From: Purshia tridentata
Taxonomy: Eukaryota; Streptophyta; Magnoliopsida; Rosales; Rosaceae
Length of the DNA: 24,233 bases
Reading direction: 5' to 3'
NCBI GenBank assembly: GCA_003254885.1
Contig: QANT01001047.1
Location: forward strand, 1 to 24,233
How positions within the stretch are numbered: the stretch's first letter is position 1; each line of letters opens with the position of its first letter. The notes under the pieces were generated by a model. It made no database searches and was not told the origin of the DNA. It saw nothing but the letters and a program-made list of their open reading frames with translations. Positions 18,701-24,233 of this stretch are shown piece after piece. A program made the position numbers and the translations under genes.

Positions 18701-20160
18701 GTCTTCCAGTGTCAAATATTCGATAGTAGTGGATTAATAGTATTCAGAATCATAGTACTTCCTTCAAAATTCCACTGATGTCATCTTTGGCTTTCCATCA
18801 GTCTTTCTTGCCATGTGTCTTATCCTCACACAGATGGTATATGAATAAAGGAGGAAAAGAAGTTGTGGATCTCATATATGACATTAAGAATTATTATTAA
18901 ACTTGATGAGAAAAGAGAAGTAAATAGCAGAATTACACATGACATGCAGATATGAACCCTTTTATTTCTTAAGAAAACAACTGTAGTTTCAGATATCAAA
19001 ATTTATGGTATTGTGCATGAGAAAGGGATAATTGACTGTAGTTGACCATCGTATTTTGAAGTGTTGCTTCTAATGCCACTAATAGGCTATGTTGCTGATC
19101 ATATTCTGGATCATGTTTAATTTCGAATGAAAACTTACTGCTCAAAAGTCAAGCATGAGCATTCTGACCAATTTAGCAAGTCGTGTTAAATCCATGTTCA
19201 GCATCACCATATCAGGTGGTTGAAATAATCACAAGATTGTTCGTTCATCTTTAAAGTATTATGTTGGGCTCTTAGGCTTCATCCTGGGTGGTATAGCTTG
19301 GGGTAGGGTAAAGAACATCAAGTAGGTCTGATGCGAACTTTCTTAATGTTCTTACACGTGTTAAAAAGATTGAAAAAAATATTTTGAAGGTTTGATTATT
19401 TGAACCAGACCTCCTTGGTGATTCATTCTCTAGAGTGATATAACCTTACGTTTGTGTCTTTAAAGGATCAACTATTTTCTTAATAAATAACTGCTAAATT
19501 GGTTGTTGCACAGAGCAATGTAAATGCTTTGATCGATATGAAGCTTGAGAAGCACAAGAACTTAAGGGAAGAAGCTGGATATTATTGGAGGGAGATTTCT
19601 GATGGAACACTCAAGTTTGATCGGAAAGAAGCTGAGGTATGAACATCAATATAACTTTATTTGCATGTAAATATATATCTGCAAGTATAGTGCTACATGT
19701 TCAATTCTTTTTATTCTTTCGAGTACATTTGGATTAGAAAAGGACCTGAACAAAAACAAAAATGTCCTCATCATGGCATGCCATCATACTCCATGAGTTG
19801 TATGCATAGGAACAGATATCTTAAAGTCCTATTAAAAGAACACCATAAGTGTAAAACTGAGTGAAAAGGGGGAAAAAGTGACCTCTATTAATGGTGGTGT
19901 TCAAACAGATTGCAGCACTGAGGAAGCTTACACAACAAGAGTTGATTGATTTTTTCAATGAGAATATAAAAGTTGGGGCACCTCAGAAGAGGACATTAAG
20001 CATCCGAGTGTATGGGAACCCGGATTCATCTGAGTATACAGTAGATAAAGGCTTACCAGTGCAGCCTGGCTCCCTCAAAATAGATGATATTTTCAGTTTC
20101 CGAAGGTCGCAATCTCTTTATGGTTCATTCAAGGGAAACTTTAGTCATGGGAAGTTGTAG
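784..20160 (+). CDS. PXM16: Insulin-degrading-enzyme-like peroxisomal M16 zinc metalloprotease (26 exons, 965 aa)
   Basis: Large M16A (inverzincin) peptidase that degrades peptides inside a closed chamber. The Arabidopsis homologue is peroxisomal. Seen here: an N-terminal M16 domain (about residues 20-160) with the inverted zinc motif HFLEH at 62-66 (H62 and H66 ligands, E65 catalytic base) and third ligand E143 in the block AVDSEN. These match human IDE H108, E111, H112 and E189. Then come an M16_C domain (about 185-365, with [12 protein letters not shown]), a middle domain (about 370-655, with LWYKPD and NCP), and a second M16_C domain with REQ/VEQLGY-type sequence where R781 and Y788 match IDE R824 and Y831. 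The length (965) is close to the Arabidopsis protein (about 970), and all exons join in frame. R91 replaces the Ser usual after HGG. The C-terminus is GKL, where Arabidopsis has PKL. Family assignment is near certain; the orthologue label rests on remembered Arabidopsis sequence. Confidence 0.93.
923..1092 (+). repeat. 86-bp tandem repeat in intron 1 (two copies)
   Basis: Copy 1 at 923-1008 and copy 2 at 1009-1092 start with CATTTCTCATGGCCTGC. They differ by about one T in a T-run and one T/C change, so the duplication is recent. Each copy ends in a pyrimidine-rich stretch and TTCACAG, so each carries an acceptor-like site. The real acceptor is at 1149, just before the Cys40 codon. Confidence 0.95.
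2519..3634 (+). other. Intron 6, with T-runs, an N and a retroelement-like tail
   Basis: This intron holds two T-runs at about 2860-2895 separated by GGAN, the N being an unresolved base at 2880. From about 3060 to 3440 it carries a stretch that reads as the 3' end of a transcript on the - strand: a T-run at 3064-3069, then the complement of AATAAA, then about 350 bp with a partly open - frame (3156-3440). No protein family was recognised in that frame. Confidence 0.55.
3060..3440 (-). mobile_element. Probable antisense retroelement 3' end (intron 6)
   Basis: Read on the - strand, the segment ends with GAATAAATTTCATTCATTCA followed by a short A-run, the layout of a reverse-transcribed transcript tail or plant LINE/SINE 3' end. 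The upstream part is open for 94 codons on the - strand but matches no family I can name. Similar layouts occur at 7540-7640 and 8471-8860. The assignment rests on tail structure alone. Confidence 0.4.
4400..4646 (-). repeat. 127-bp tandem repeat made of antisense retroelement tails
   Basis: Copy 1 (4400-4526) and copy 2 (4527-4646) start ATATCTTAAA plus a T-run and end GTGCAAACCAG. They differ mainly in T-run length, a GTTT insertion and one G/A change. Read on the - strand, each is a sequence ending ATATCTTGTTCACAAAA, which looks like a poly(A)-tailed retroelement 3' end. Copy 2 continues past the repeat into about 250 further bases of the same element, so copy 1 is either a second truncated insertion or a local tandem duplication. 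Confidence 0.85.
4527..4894 (-). mobile_element. Degenerate antisense non-LTR retroelement 3' end (intron 7)
   Basis: On the - strand this segment has an open frame (4682-4894) that ends shortly before an AT-rich 3' region and an A-run. This is the layout of a 5'-truncated plant LINE. The frame ends in an FAILN-type terminus but has no diagnostic motif, so the family is inferred from structure. Confidence 0.4.
5799..5872 (+). repeat. Three imperfect 25-bp direct repeats
   Basis: Units at 5799-5822, 5823-5847 and 5848-5872 share GAAA(G)CATAAACCTAA followed by a variable GATGACTAG-like end. The surrounding AT-rich DNA (about 5640-6010) looks like an old transposon remnant, but no terminal repeats were found to define one. 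Confidence 0.75.
7540..7640 (-). mobile_element. Short antisense retroelement tail (intron 10)
   Basis: The + strand shows TTTTCTTTTTGGGATAGGAA, then TTAATGAATGAAATT. On the - strand this reads as a transcript-like 3' end with ATTTCATTCATTAAG and an A-rich tail. It resembles the segment at 3060-3130 in layout and partly in sequence (ATGAATGAAAT). It is short and degenerate. Confidence 0.35.
8471..8860 (-). mobile_element. Antisense retroelement-like 3' segment (intron 12)
   Basis: Read on the - strand, it runs through a partly open frame (8669-8860) and ends TCTAATAAATTCTTATTTA followed by CCCC and A6, a typical plant non-LTR retroelement end with a polyadenylation signal. It is GC-richer than the surrounding intron. 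No diagnostic protein motif was recognised. An 8-base C-run lies at about 8694-8701. Confidence 0.4.
9173..9502. mobile_element. MITE with long terminal inverted repeats (about 100 bp)
   Basis: The left arm (9173-9270) starts GGCTAAATTACACCTATAG. The reverse complement of the right arm (9385-9502) starts GGCCAAATTACACCTACAG. Both arms run on through CTTGTAGTT, TTTAGCTTGCAATTAACCAC and ATTTCATCAATTTTAT. The right arm has an extra piece of about 20 bp. The spacer is about 114 bp and non-coding. No clear target-site duplication was found, so the superfamily is open; the long arms would fit a Mutator-like or foldback element. Confidence 0.88.
9756..9990. mobile_element. PIF/Harbinger-type (Tourist-like) MITE
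   Basis: A perfect 11-bp terminal inverted repeat, CCCTATGTTTG at 9756-9766 and CAAACATAGGG at 9980-9990, is flanked by TTA on both sides (9753-9755 and 9991-9993). A 3-bp TTA or TAA duplication is the hallmark of PIF/Harbinger elements. The 235-bp body is non-coding and rich in GAAAA and TTTTC, with weak further symmetry. Confidence 0.85.
10312..11977 (+). other. Intron 13 (1666 bp)
   Basis: AT-rich intron sequence. The only structure I can support is the short duplication of the exon 14 acceptor region near its 3' end (11893-11919 against 11971-11996). No coding potential or transposon end was recognised elsewhere. Confidence 0.6.
11893..11996 (+). repeat. Duplicated 3' splice-site region ahead of exon 14
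   Basis: TTTTCATAAATATTCCCC at 11893-11910 repeats TTTTCAGAAATATTCCCC at 11971-11988, and both continue into an A-run and AGATT. The spacing is 78 bp. The upstream copy has CAT where the real acceptor has CAG, so it cannot act as an acceptor, although the start of the exon is preserved. The upstream copy also has one extra A, so the frame would shift. Confidence 0.85.
12320..13020 (+). mobile_element. Degenerate LINE 3' fragment with zf-RVT-like region
   Basis: The frame at 12322 reads [14 protein letters not shown], later [10 protein letters not shown]. The frame from about 12450 reads [12 protein letters not shown], then FFGVARFVW. Together these follow the zf-RVT domain order at the C-terminus of plant LINE reverse transcriptases ([24 protein letters not shown]). 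The two parts lie in different frames, so the copy is broken by a frameshift near 12430, and the final part is stop-laden. It lies in the sense orientation of the host gene and ends near ATAAAAAAGTAAA at about 13010-13022. The 5' end is missing, as is usual for LINE copies. Confidence 0.75.
13216..13288 (+). repeat. Short direct repeat in intron 14
   Basis: AAACAGCTTTAAAATGTGAT at 13217 recurs as AAACAGCTTTAAAATATAAT at 13262. Both continue TTTGAT. The spacing is about 46 bp. Confidence 0.8.
13604..13669 (+). repeat. 28-bp tandem repeat, 2.4 copies
   Basis: Units starting TCAACTCATTAAAATTT lie at 13604 and 13632, and a partial third unit starts at 13660. The period is 28 bp with few mismatches. 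Confidence 0.9.
13940..14018 (+). mobile_element. Possible LINE-type 3' tail (sense)
   Basis: CTTCTTTGTACTTTTTGTCT followed by AATTGCAATAAATTTTTTGG and AATATAAAAAAGG resembles the 3' terminus of plant LINEs: a TTTGTA...TTT stretch, then an AATAAA-like signal and a short A-run. No coding part was recognised, so the call is tentative. Confidence 0.3.
14718..14737 (+). repeat. AT dinucleotide microsatellite
   Basis: About ten AT units in a row within intron 15, a likely length-polymorphic marker. Confidence 0.95.
15436..16133 (+). other. Intron 18 (698 bp)
   Basis: Ordinary AT-rich intron apart from the C-rich tract at 16055-16080, which lies about 55 bases before the exon 19 acceptor. Confidence 0.6.
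16055..16080 (-). repeat. C6T repeats; possible G-quadruplex on the - strand
   Basis: Three C6 runs separated by single T residues are followed by CCTCC. The - strand therefore has GG-A-GG-A-G6-A-G6-A-G6, enough G-runs for an intramolecular quadruplex. It lies inside intron 18 just upstream of the exon 19 polypyrimidine region. Confidence 0.8.
16239..16966 (+). other. Intron 19 (728 bp)
   Basis: Nothing recognised except a short CATCATCATCAT run near 16735. Confidence 0.5.
17473..18080 (+). other. Intron 21 (608 bp)
   Basis: AT-rich, with T-runs near 17870. An open stretch at 17887-18105 is chance open frame that runs into exon 22. No element recognised. Confidence 0.5.
18521..19513 (+). 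other. Intron 24 (993 bp) with a diverged local duplication
   Basis: A segment at about 18615-18703 (CTTCATTAGAACTCCCAGTG, later TTGCCATGTTTCTTATCCTC) recurs at about 18758-18845 (CTTCCTTCAAAATTCCACTG, later TTGCCATGTGTCTTATCCTC). The spacing is about 143 bp and identity looks moderate, so this is an old duplication. Nothing else was recognised. Confidence 0.7.
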
Positions 20161-20399
20161 ACAACTCAGAATAGGATATCTGGATTGCAAAATGGAGTGT
20201 CCTCATTCCAACTTGTACAAAATTCTGTAACACCAAAAGATTCAGACAGCAGATCCAGCAGAAACAGAGCCCAACAAGTTCATTGACATGAAGTCTAGAA
20301 GATCAAAATGATATTTATCACAAGGACCCAATTGGTGACTGGCAAACATTGTCCTTGTCGGTACACATGTTTTATTTATGTATTTTATGTTGAGCTACC

Positions 20400-20405
20400 A
20401 ATAAA
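20400..20405 (+). terminator. Probable polyadenylation signal of the PXM16-like gene
   Basis: AATAAA lies 240 bases after the TAG stop codon, in an AT-rich stretch followed by TTTGTCTAG and TTTTTTATTT. The implied 3' untranslated region of about 250-270 bases is normal for plants. Confidence 0.55.
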
Positions 20406-22045
20406 TTATCCATATTTGTCTAGCAGGTGGAAGAATAGTAAGGCGGTCTGTTTTTTATTTTTTATTTAAATAAGTCAATTAAGAGAGTCAAAATAAGCCC
20501 AGGAAAGTTTCTTTACTTTTTGGCATTTGGTTCAATCGGTTTGTCGTACAAAATGTATTGAAATGTAATAATATTTTCATTTGGGTACTGATTGTTCTTG
20601 CAACTTTCACCTGATTATACACTACACAAGCAGCGATTCTTATCATCATTGCCACTTTTTTTGACACACTGACTTGAGCCCTCACTACAATGGTTGCACA
20701 GTTAGCTTTTATGTGTGTTTTCTAATGTGAGACGATAATGTTTTTCAGCAAATTTTTTATGAAACAGTATATTCATCAAAATGAAAATTATTTGAAGTGT
20801 CAAAGTTCAACATTTGATGAAAATTTCTTATATTCTTTGGTGCAAATGGGTAACCATTTATTGAGTCAGAGGCAATATGTAGAATCCACCTCACTTAAGG
20901 GTTTGTGCAACTATAATCATGAATTAACAATTACAAATGGTTTTCAACATATTAGTTTTGTAAAGAGAGGAATGTTATTCACCTTCTCTTTCCACCTTCT
21001 CCACTCACCTTCTTCTTTATTATTTACATTTCAAAATATATTTTCACGATTCGAATGTTCATATTTTAGATAATTATTTGAAGATCATTTTTGTAAAAAA
21101 TTAACTAAATTGAAAATCGTTTAATTATGTAATTGTTATAAATAAACTAATAGTGAATCAAATTGCTACCAAAGCCGTTTATTTATTTTATTATAGTTAC
21201 ATAATTAAACGATTTTTAATTTGATTATTTTTTGTAGAGATGATCTTCATTGATAGATCTAACAAATGAACAGTTCTGATCATCAATTTACAATGTAAAA
21301 TTAAAATAATAAGGTGAGTGGAGAAAGTAGATTTGGAGAAGATGAATAACATTCCCCAAAGAGAGGAATCCATTTCTTAAGCGGAATAAGCTCTAATTGT
21401 AGTGCATTTTATTCTTGAACCACAATATAATAATTCTCTTCCTTTCAAGAAAAAAGAAGAAAGTCAAATTACACTTTTAATCCTTTATTATTTGGCCATT
21501 ATTTTAACATTACTTTTATAATTTTTCTAACAAAAATCTCAATTTTCGTCTAATTGAGCAGACGGTCCATGTGCGTGTAGGAATATAAGCATCAATTCGC
21601 CTGCATTTCACTTGGTCATATTTATGCCCACCAAACCACAGCTATATATATAATGGGAGACAATTAGGCAAGAATAGACATTGTTCTTCGAATAGTATTA
21701 TTAAAAAAAAAAAAGATTAAAAAATGGGTGACTTTAAAAGAGTAGTCAATGTCATACGGTACTATACCATCTGGAAAATGAAAAAAAAAATTCAAAAAAA
21801 TGAAAAAAGAAAAAGAAAAGCCAAGCCATAGAGAAATATATGCAATACCATGCCATTAATATAACCAAGAATCAAGTGAGAAGCTCATTACCATTCAAAC
21901 AAATTTCCTTACATCAGAAACCCAACATGAATTCAAGTCTAAACTCTCTGAAAAGATTGTGAATTGTGGATGGTAACAACAAGAACAATAAAGAATGATT
22001 CAAAACAATTCATAGGCAAAATTTCTTCCTCAATAATTTTGTCTC
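20406..22045. other. Intergenic region between two convergent genes
   Basis: About 1.6 kb of AT-rich DNA between the ends of the protease gene (+) and the small gene (-). It contains the MITE at 20971-21357. From about 21660 to 21830 there are A-runs. The last few hundred bases before 22046 should include the 3' untranslated region of the small gene, but no strong AATAAA signal on the - strand was seen. Confidence 0.6.
20971..21357. mobile_element. MITE with long inverted repeats and a 9-bp target duplication
   Basis: The left end AATGTTATTCACCTTCTC and the right end, reverse-complemented to AATGTTATTCATCTTCTCC, are matched outer termini. The inner arms also match, for example AAATCGTTTAATTATGTAA on the left against TTACATAATTAAACGATTTT on the right. 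AAAGAGAGG is present directly on both sides (20962-20970 and 21358-21366), a perfect 9-bp duplication. A 9-bp duplication with long arms is typical of Mutator-like elements; because of the G/C bases at the edges, 8 bp (hAT) is not excluded. The 387-bp body is non-coding. Confidence 0.9.
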
Positions 22046-22282
22046 TCACAAAACAGAATAGAACATAAACTCATTGATGGTGTTGGCCTCCATAGCTGCC
22101 TTGACACAGCAAGTGGTGCTCATGGTGGTGGTGGGCTTCTGGTGTTGATGATATTGATGGTGTTCTTCAGAGGTGGAGGAGGAGGGAGGGTGGTAGTACA
22201 ACCTTCCTGTTTGTGGGCAGTGAGAGTGAAATCTTGCTGCTATTCTCACCCCTGAATCCAATAATTCTACCCACTTCCCCAT
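22046..22282 (-). CDS. Small plant protein of unknown function (78 aa), single exon
   Basis: I do not recognise the function. The start is the ATG at 22282 (context ATCATGGG, A at -3 and G at +4). The frame is open 11 codons further upstream but has no ATG there. Residues 1-33 form a dense, gene-like block with [15 protein letters not shown], then [15 protein letters not shown]. Residues 34-56 are a Ser/Thr/His/Gln-rich linker with [10 protein letters not shown]. The end (57-78) has a CC pair and finishes EFMFYSVL. No signal peptide or membrane segment is apparent. Support for a real gene comes from the TATA box at 22441-22449, the GA/CT-rich leader free of upstream ATGs, and a block that I believe recurs in uncharacterised small proteins of other plants. 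It is convergent with the protease gene. Confidence 0.75.
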   Translation of the reverse strand: MGKWVELLDSGVRIAARFHSHCPQTGRLYYHPPSSSTSEEHHQYHQHQKPTTTMSTTCCVKAAMEANTINEFMFYSVL

Positions 22283-22352
22283 GATCTCTATATATATTTC
22301 TCTCTCAAATCTCAAACCTTATGATGCTCTCTCTTGATCTCTTTTCTTTCCA

Positions 22353-22388
22353 AGAGAGAGGGAGAGAGAGGGAGAGAGAAGAGAGAGA
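22353..22388 (-). promoter_or_regulatory. GA/CT-rich tract in the leader of the 78-aa gene
   Basis: The + strand shows repeated AGAGAG and GGGAGAGA units, so the transcript would be CT-rich here. Such tracts are common in plant core promoters and leaders (Y patch, or targets of GAGA-binding BPC proteins). The tract sits between the TATA box and the start codon. Confidence 0.6.
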
Positions 22389-22440
22389 ACCCAATACAAA
22401 AGAGAAAATGCTTTGATTGTGAGGAAGGAGGGACTTGGTC

Positions 22441-22449
22441 TTTTATATA
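22441..22449 (-). promoter_or_regulatory. TATA box of the 78-aa gene
   Basis: On the - strand the sequence reads GGGGCTATATAAAAGACC, a near-ideal plant TATA box. It lies about 160 bases upstream of the ATG at 22282. Transcription would be expected to start near 22410, giving a leader of about 130 bases. Confidence 0.75.
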
Positions 22450-23065
22450 GCCCCATCTTCACAATGGGTTTTGCATTAAGGGTCCATGTTTCTCTATGTA
22501 TTTGTTGTTGTCCACTATGTTTTTTTTCTTATTTTTAAAGCTTCAAGTGTCATTTTACTCATTTTCTAAGGTAAGTGGCCGAGTGAGTGGTTAGAAATTA
22601 AACTTTCATGGGACAAGTTGGACTGCCAAAGAATGAATTAAAAACATGGGAGATTATATTATTACTTAATTAGACATTAGGTTGGTGTGTTGCTTAAGGT
22701 TAGCAAGATTTGACTAATCCACACGTTAATAACCAAAAATTGTGGGGTAAGAAATCAAATTCTTCAAACAAAATAAAATAAAATTCTAACTATATTCTTT
22801 TCCTAATAGAAAATGAACAGTTTTCTATTCTTTTTCTTTTGCCTTTTGGCTTACAAAGAGAATTGGACCTACCTTAGATTTAGCCTTCACCCCATTTTAC
22901 CTCTATGTCATTTGAATTAAGGTTCTTGTATTTGGAGAGCACTTGCGACATGATTTTAAGTAGGAATTAATTTCAACAAATTCAATTATTCCCTTGAATT
23001 CAAGGTTCATAGGTAAGAACACTCTTGAACACTCTTTTTTTATTTAAATGGAAAAAAAAATATTT
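22450..23065. other. AT-rich upstream region of the 78-aa gene
   Basis: Presumed distal promoter of the - strand gene. AT-rich, with no coding region or clear transposon end recognised. Confidence 0.5.
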
Positions 23066-23401
23066 TTGGTCTATGTGTTTTGCCCCAAAATTATATTTGG
23101 TCTCTTTGGTTTTCAAAATTTCGCAATTAATTTTTGTGTTTTATATTGTTTGCAATTTTAAGACATTTTATAATGCAACATGAAATTTTTTTTCAAAACA
23201 AAACTAATGACTTGTATAAACTCACGAGTTTTACTCAAAATCATATATGTAACCTTAAATTTAAGTTTTAAACAAAAATTATATTTTAAACTTCTTAAAT
23301 TATTTTCATATTGCAAATAACCCAAAACACAATTAACAAATGTAGAGTTTTGAAACCACATGAATCAACTTTTCTTTTTTGAGGTAAAACATAAGGACTA
23401 A
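23066..23401. mobile_element. MITE-like element with degenerate inverted ends
   Basis: The left end TTGGTCTATGTGTTTTGCCC followed by CAAAA matches the reverse complement of the right end, TTAGTCCTTATGTTTTACCT followed by CAAAA. Just inside the left end, TTTGGTCTCTTTGG repeats the motif. This TTAGTCC..TGTGTTTT..CCCCAAAA type of end is common in plant repeats. No clear target duplication was seen, and the body is non-coding. Confidence 0.55.
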
Positions 23402-23529
23402 CAGATGTTTTTTTCTCTTTTTAAAATATGGATTCACATCCACAAGCTTCACATGTAACATTTTAGACATTAAATTTTTTTAAAGGTCAGAATCAACTAT
23501 GGTTCTAATATTTTAGGCCAAATTTAAAT

Positions 23530-23940
23530 ATAAGAGAATTGAGTGGCTAAGAATGAGAATATGCCATAATAAAGGCCTTGCATTGTATTTTTTACCGATT
23601 CCTTTTTTGTTCTTTTCATGTGTTCCGTTCTTTTTCCATATGGCGGTCCAAAGAATACTGCATCGGACTTTGCAACTACGCGTTGAAATTTGCATCGTTG
23701 CTTTGACGGCGCTCTTACCTGGAAATGCGTCTCAAGAATACGACGTTATCATTCTCTTATTATTTGTGGTTGTTGTGGCTTTTTCTTTCCTTTTTTTTTT
23801 TTTATGTTTACTTTACTCTGAAATGTAGAACCAATTGATCGTATTTACTTCATTCCATTGTCAACTATCGCTTGGTAAACCAACGGTGCAGCGACGTCGT
23901 TCCTCCATAGTCAAGCGTCTAGTTGACTATCTCGATGTTG
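23530..23940. other. CpG-richer stretch of unknown origin
   Basis: Compared with the flanks, this stretch is richer in CG dinucleotides (for example ACGCGTTGAAATTTGCATCG, GACGGCGC, ACGACG, and the palindrome CGACGTCG at 23892-23899). An ATG-started 91-codon frame (23553-23828, +) encodes two strongly hydrophobic segments but matches no family I know. It could be a promoter or gene end of a neighbour outside the window, or inserted DNA. Confidence 0.35.
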
Positions 23941-23942
23941 TG

Positions 23943-24233
23943 TAGAGATGGCAACGGGGCAGATCAAGGTCGGATTTGCCAATACTATACTCATCCCATC
24001 AAGTATACGGGTTCCCGTCGAGAGGCCCTATATTTTTTTAAACTTTTTTTTATCGAAATAATATTAAATTAATATAAATATATATAATATAATATAGATA
24101 AAATACACTAACATACACATATTATATTAAAACATCATTAAATTATATTATAACACTATTAAATTCAAAAAAATAATATAAATTATAACATAAAATTAAA
24201 ATGTAATTATAAAATTAATATTATATAATAAAT
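23943..24233 (+). mobile_element. Possible left end of a hAT-type or related element, cut by the window edge
   Basis: TAGAGATGGCAACGGGGCAG, followed by GATTTGCC, ACTCATCCC and ACGGGTTCCCGTCGAG, is a motif set seen at the ends of common plant DNA elements; TAGAGATGGCAA is hAT-like. After about 24030 the DNA turns almost pure A/T. The other end and the target duplication would lie outside the window, so this cannot be confirmed here. Confidence 0.35.

Larger units (their letters stand above)
784..20160 (+). other. PXM16: Exon map of the PXM16-like gene
   Basis: Coding exons: 784-900, 1150-1225, 1673-1740, 2128-2219, 2311-2384, 2475-2518, 3635-3686, 6649-6771, 6855-6967, 7118-7280, 7793-7885, 8102-8187, 10225-10311, 11978-12081, 14550-14652, 14859-14954, 15050-15239, 15374-15435, 16134-16238, 16967-17168, 17264-17472, 18081-18205, 18296-18347, 18434-18520, 19514-19636, 19909-20160. 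They total 2898 nt, that is 965 codons plus TAG. All introns end in AG and all start with GT, except intron 1 (901-1149) and intron 22 (18206-18295), which start with GC. The largest introns are 7 (2962 bp), 14 (2468), 12 (2037) and 13 (1666). Each junction was chosen where a splice site and the conserved protein sequence agree, and the phase carries across every junction. Untranslated exons upstream are not excluded. Confidence 0.9.

Noticed and set aside
22283..22315. Eleven extra N-terminal codons for the small - strand protein
   Set aside because: The upstream codon in frame is TTG, not ATG, and the sequence is the TATATA/GAGA leader. The ATG at 22282 has a good context.
23513..23695. 60-codon open frame on the - strand near the right end
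   Set aside because: Low-complexity, no recognisable family, and overlapped by an equally unsupported + strand frame.
1..24233. tRNA, rRNA, CRISPR or bacterial-type operon features
   Set aside because: None was seen; the sequence is plant nuclear DNA with spliceosomal introns.

Overview
The window is nuclear DNA of a flowering plant, almost certainly a eudicot. It is AT-rich, with large introns, many degenerate transposon remnants, and one long gene split into many small exons. The species cannot be fixed from the sequence. The single N at 2880, inside a T-run, points to a draft assembly.

The main gene runs on the + strand from 784 to 20160. I assembled 26 exons by hand from splice sites and family similarity. 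They join without a stop into a 965-residue M16A zinc metalloprotease of the insulin-degrading enzyme family, closest to Arabidopsis peroxisomal PXM16 (At2g41790, about 970 residues). The inverted zinc motif HFLEH (62-66), the third ligand E143 and the C-terminal-half R781/Y788 pair are all present, so the gene looks intact. Two of its 25 introns start with GC instead of GT, and its last three residues are GKL, a non-standard variant of a peroxisomal signal.

Intron contents: intron 1 has an 86-bp tandem repeat. Intron 6 has an antisense retroelement tail. Intron 7 (2962 bp) has a 127-bp tandem repeat of an antisense retroelement tail and a degenerate 25-bp triplet repeat. Introns 10 and 12 have further antisense tails. 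Intron 12 also has two MITEs. Intron 13 has a shadow copy of the next exon's acceptor. Intron 14 has a degenerate LINE 3' end with a zf-RVT-like region. Intron 18 has a C-rich tract that could form a G-quadruplex on the - strand.

Downstream, 20406-22045 separates the two genes and holds a MITE with a perfect 9-bp target duplication. At 22046-22282 on the - strand lies a single-exon gene for a 78-residue protein with a well-formed TATA box and a GA/CT-rich leader. I do not recognise its function. The two genes are convergent and show no sign of working together. From 22450 to the end the DNA is AT-rich and holds another MITE-like element, a CpG-richer stretch with a W-box palindrome, and what looks like the start of a hAT-type element leaving the window.

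I see no new multi-gene system, RNA gene or CRISPR array. The points most worth checking are the two GC-AG introns, the GKL C-terminus, the duplicated acceptor, the possible acceptor/donor hybrid at the end of intron 7, and the uncharacterised 78-residue gene.
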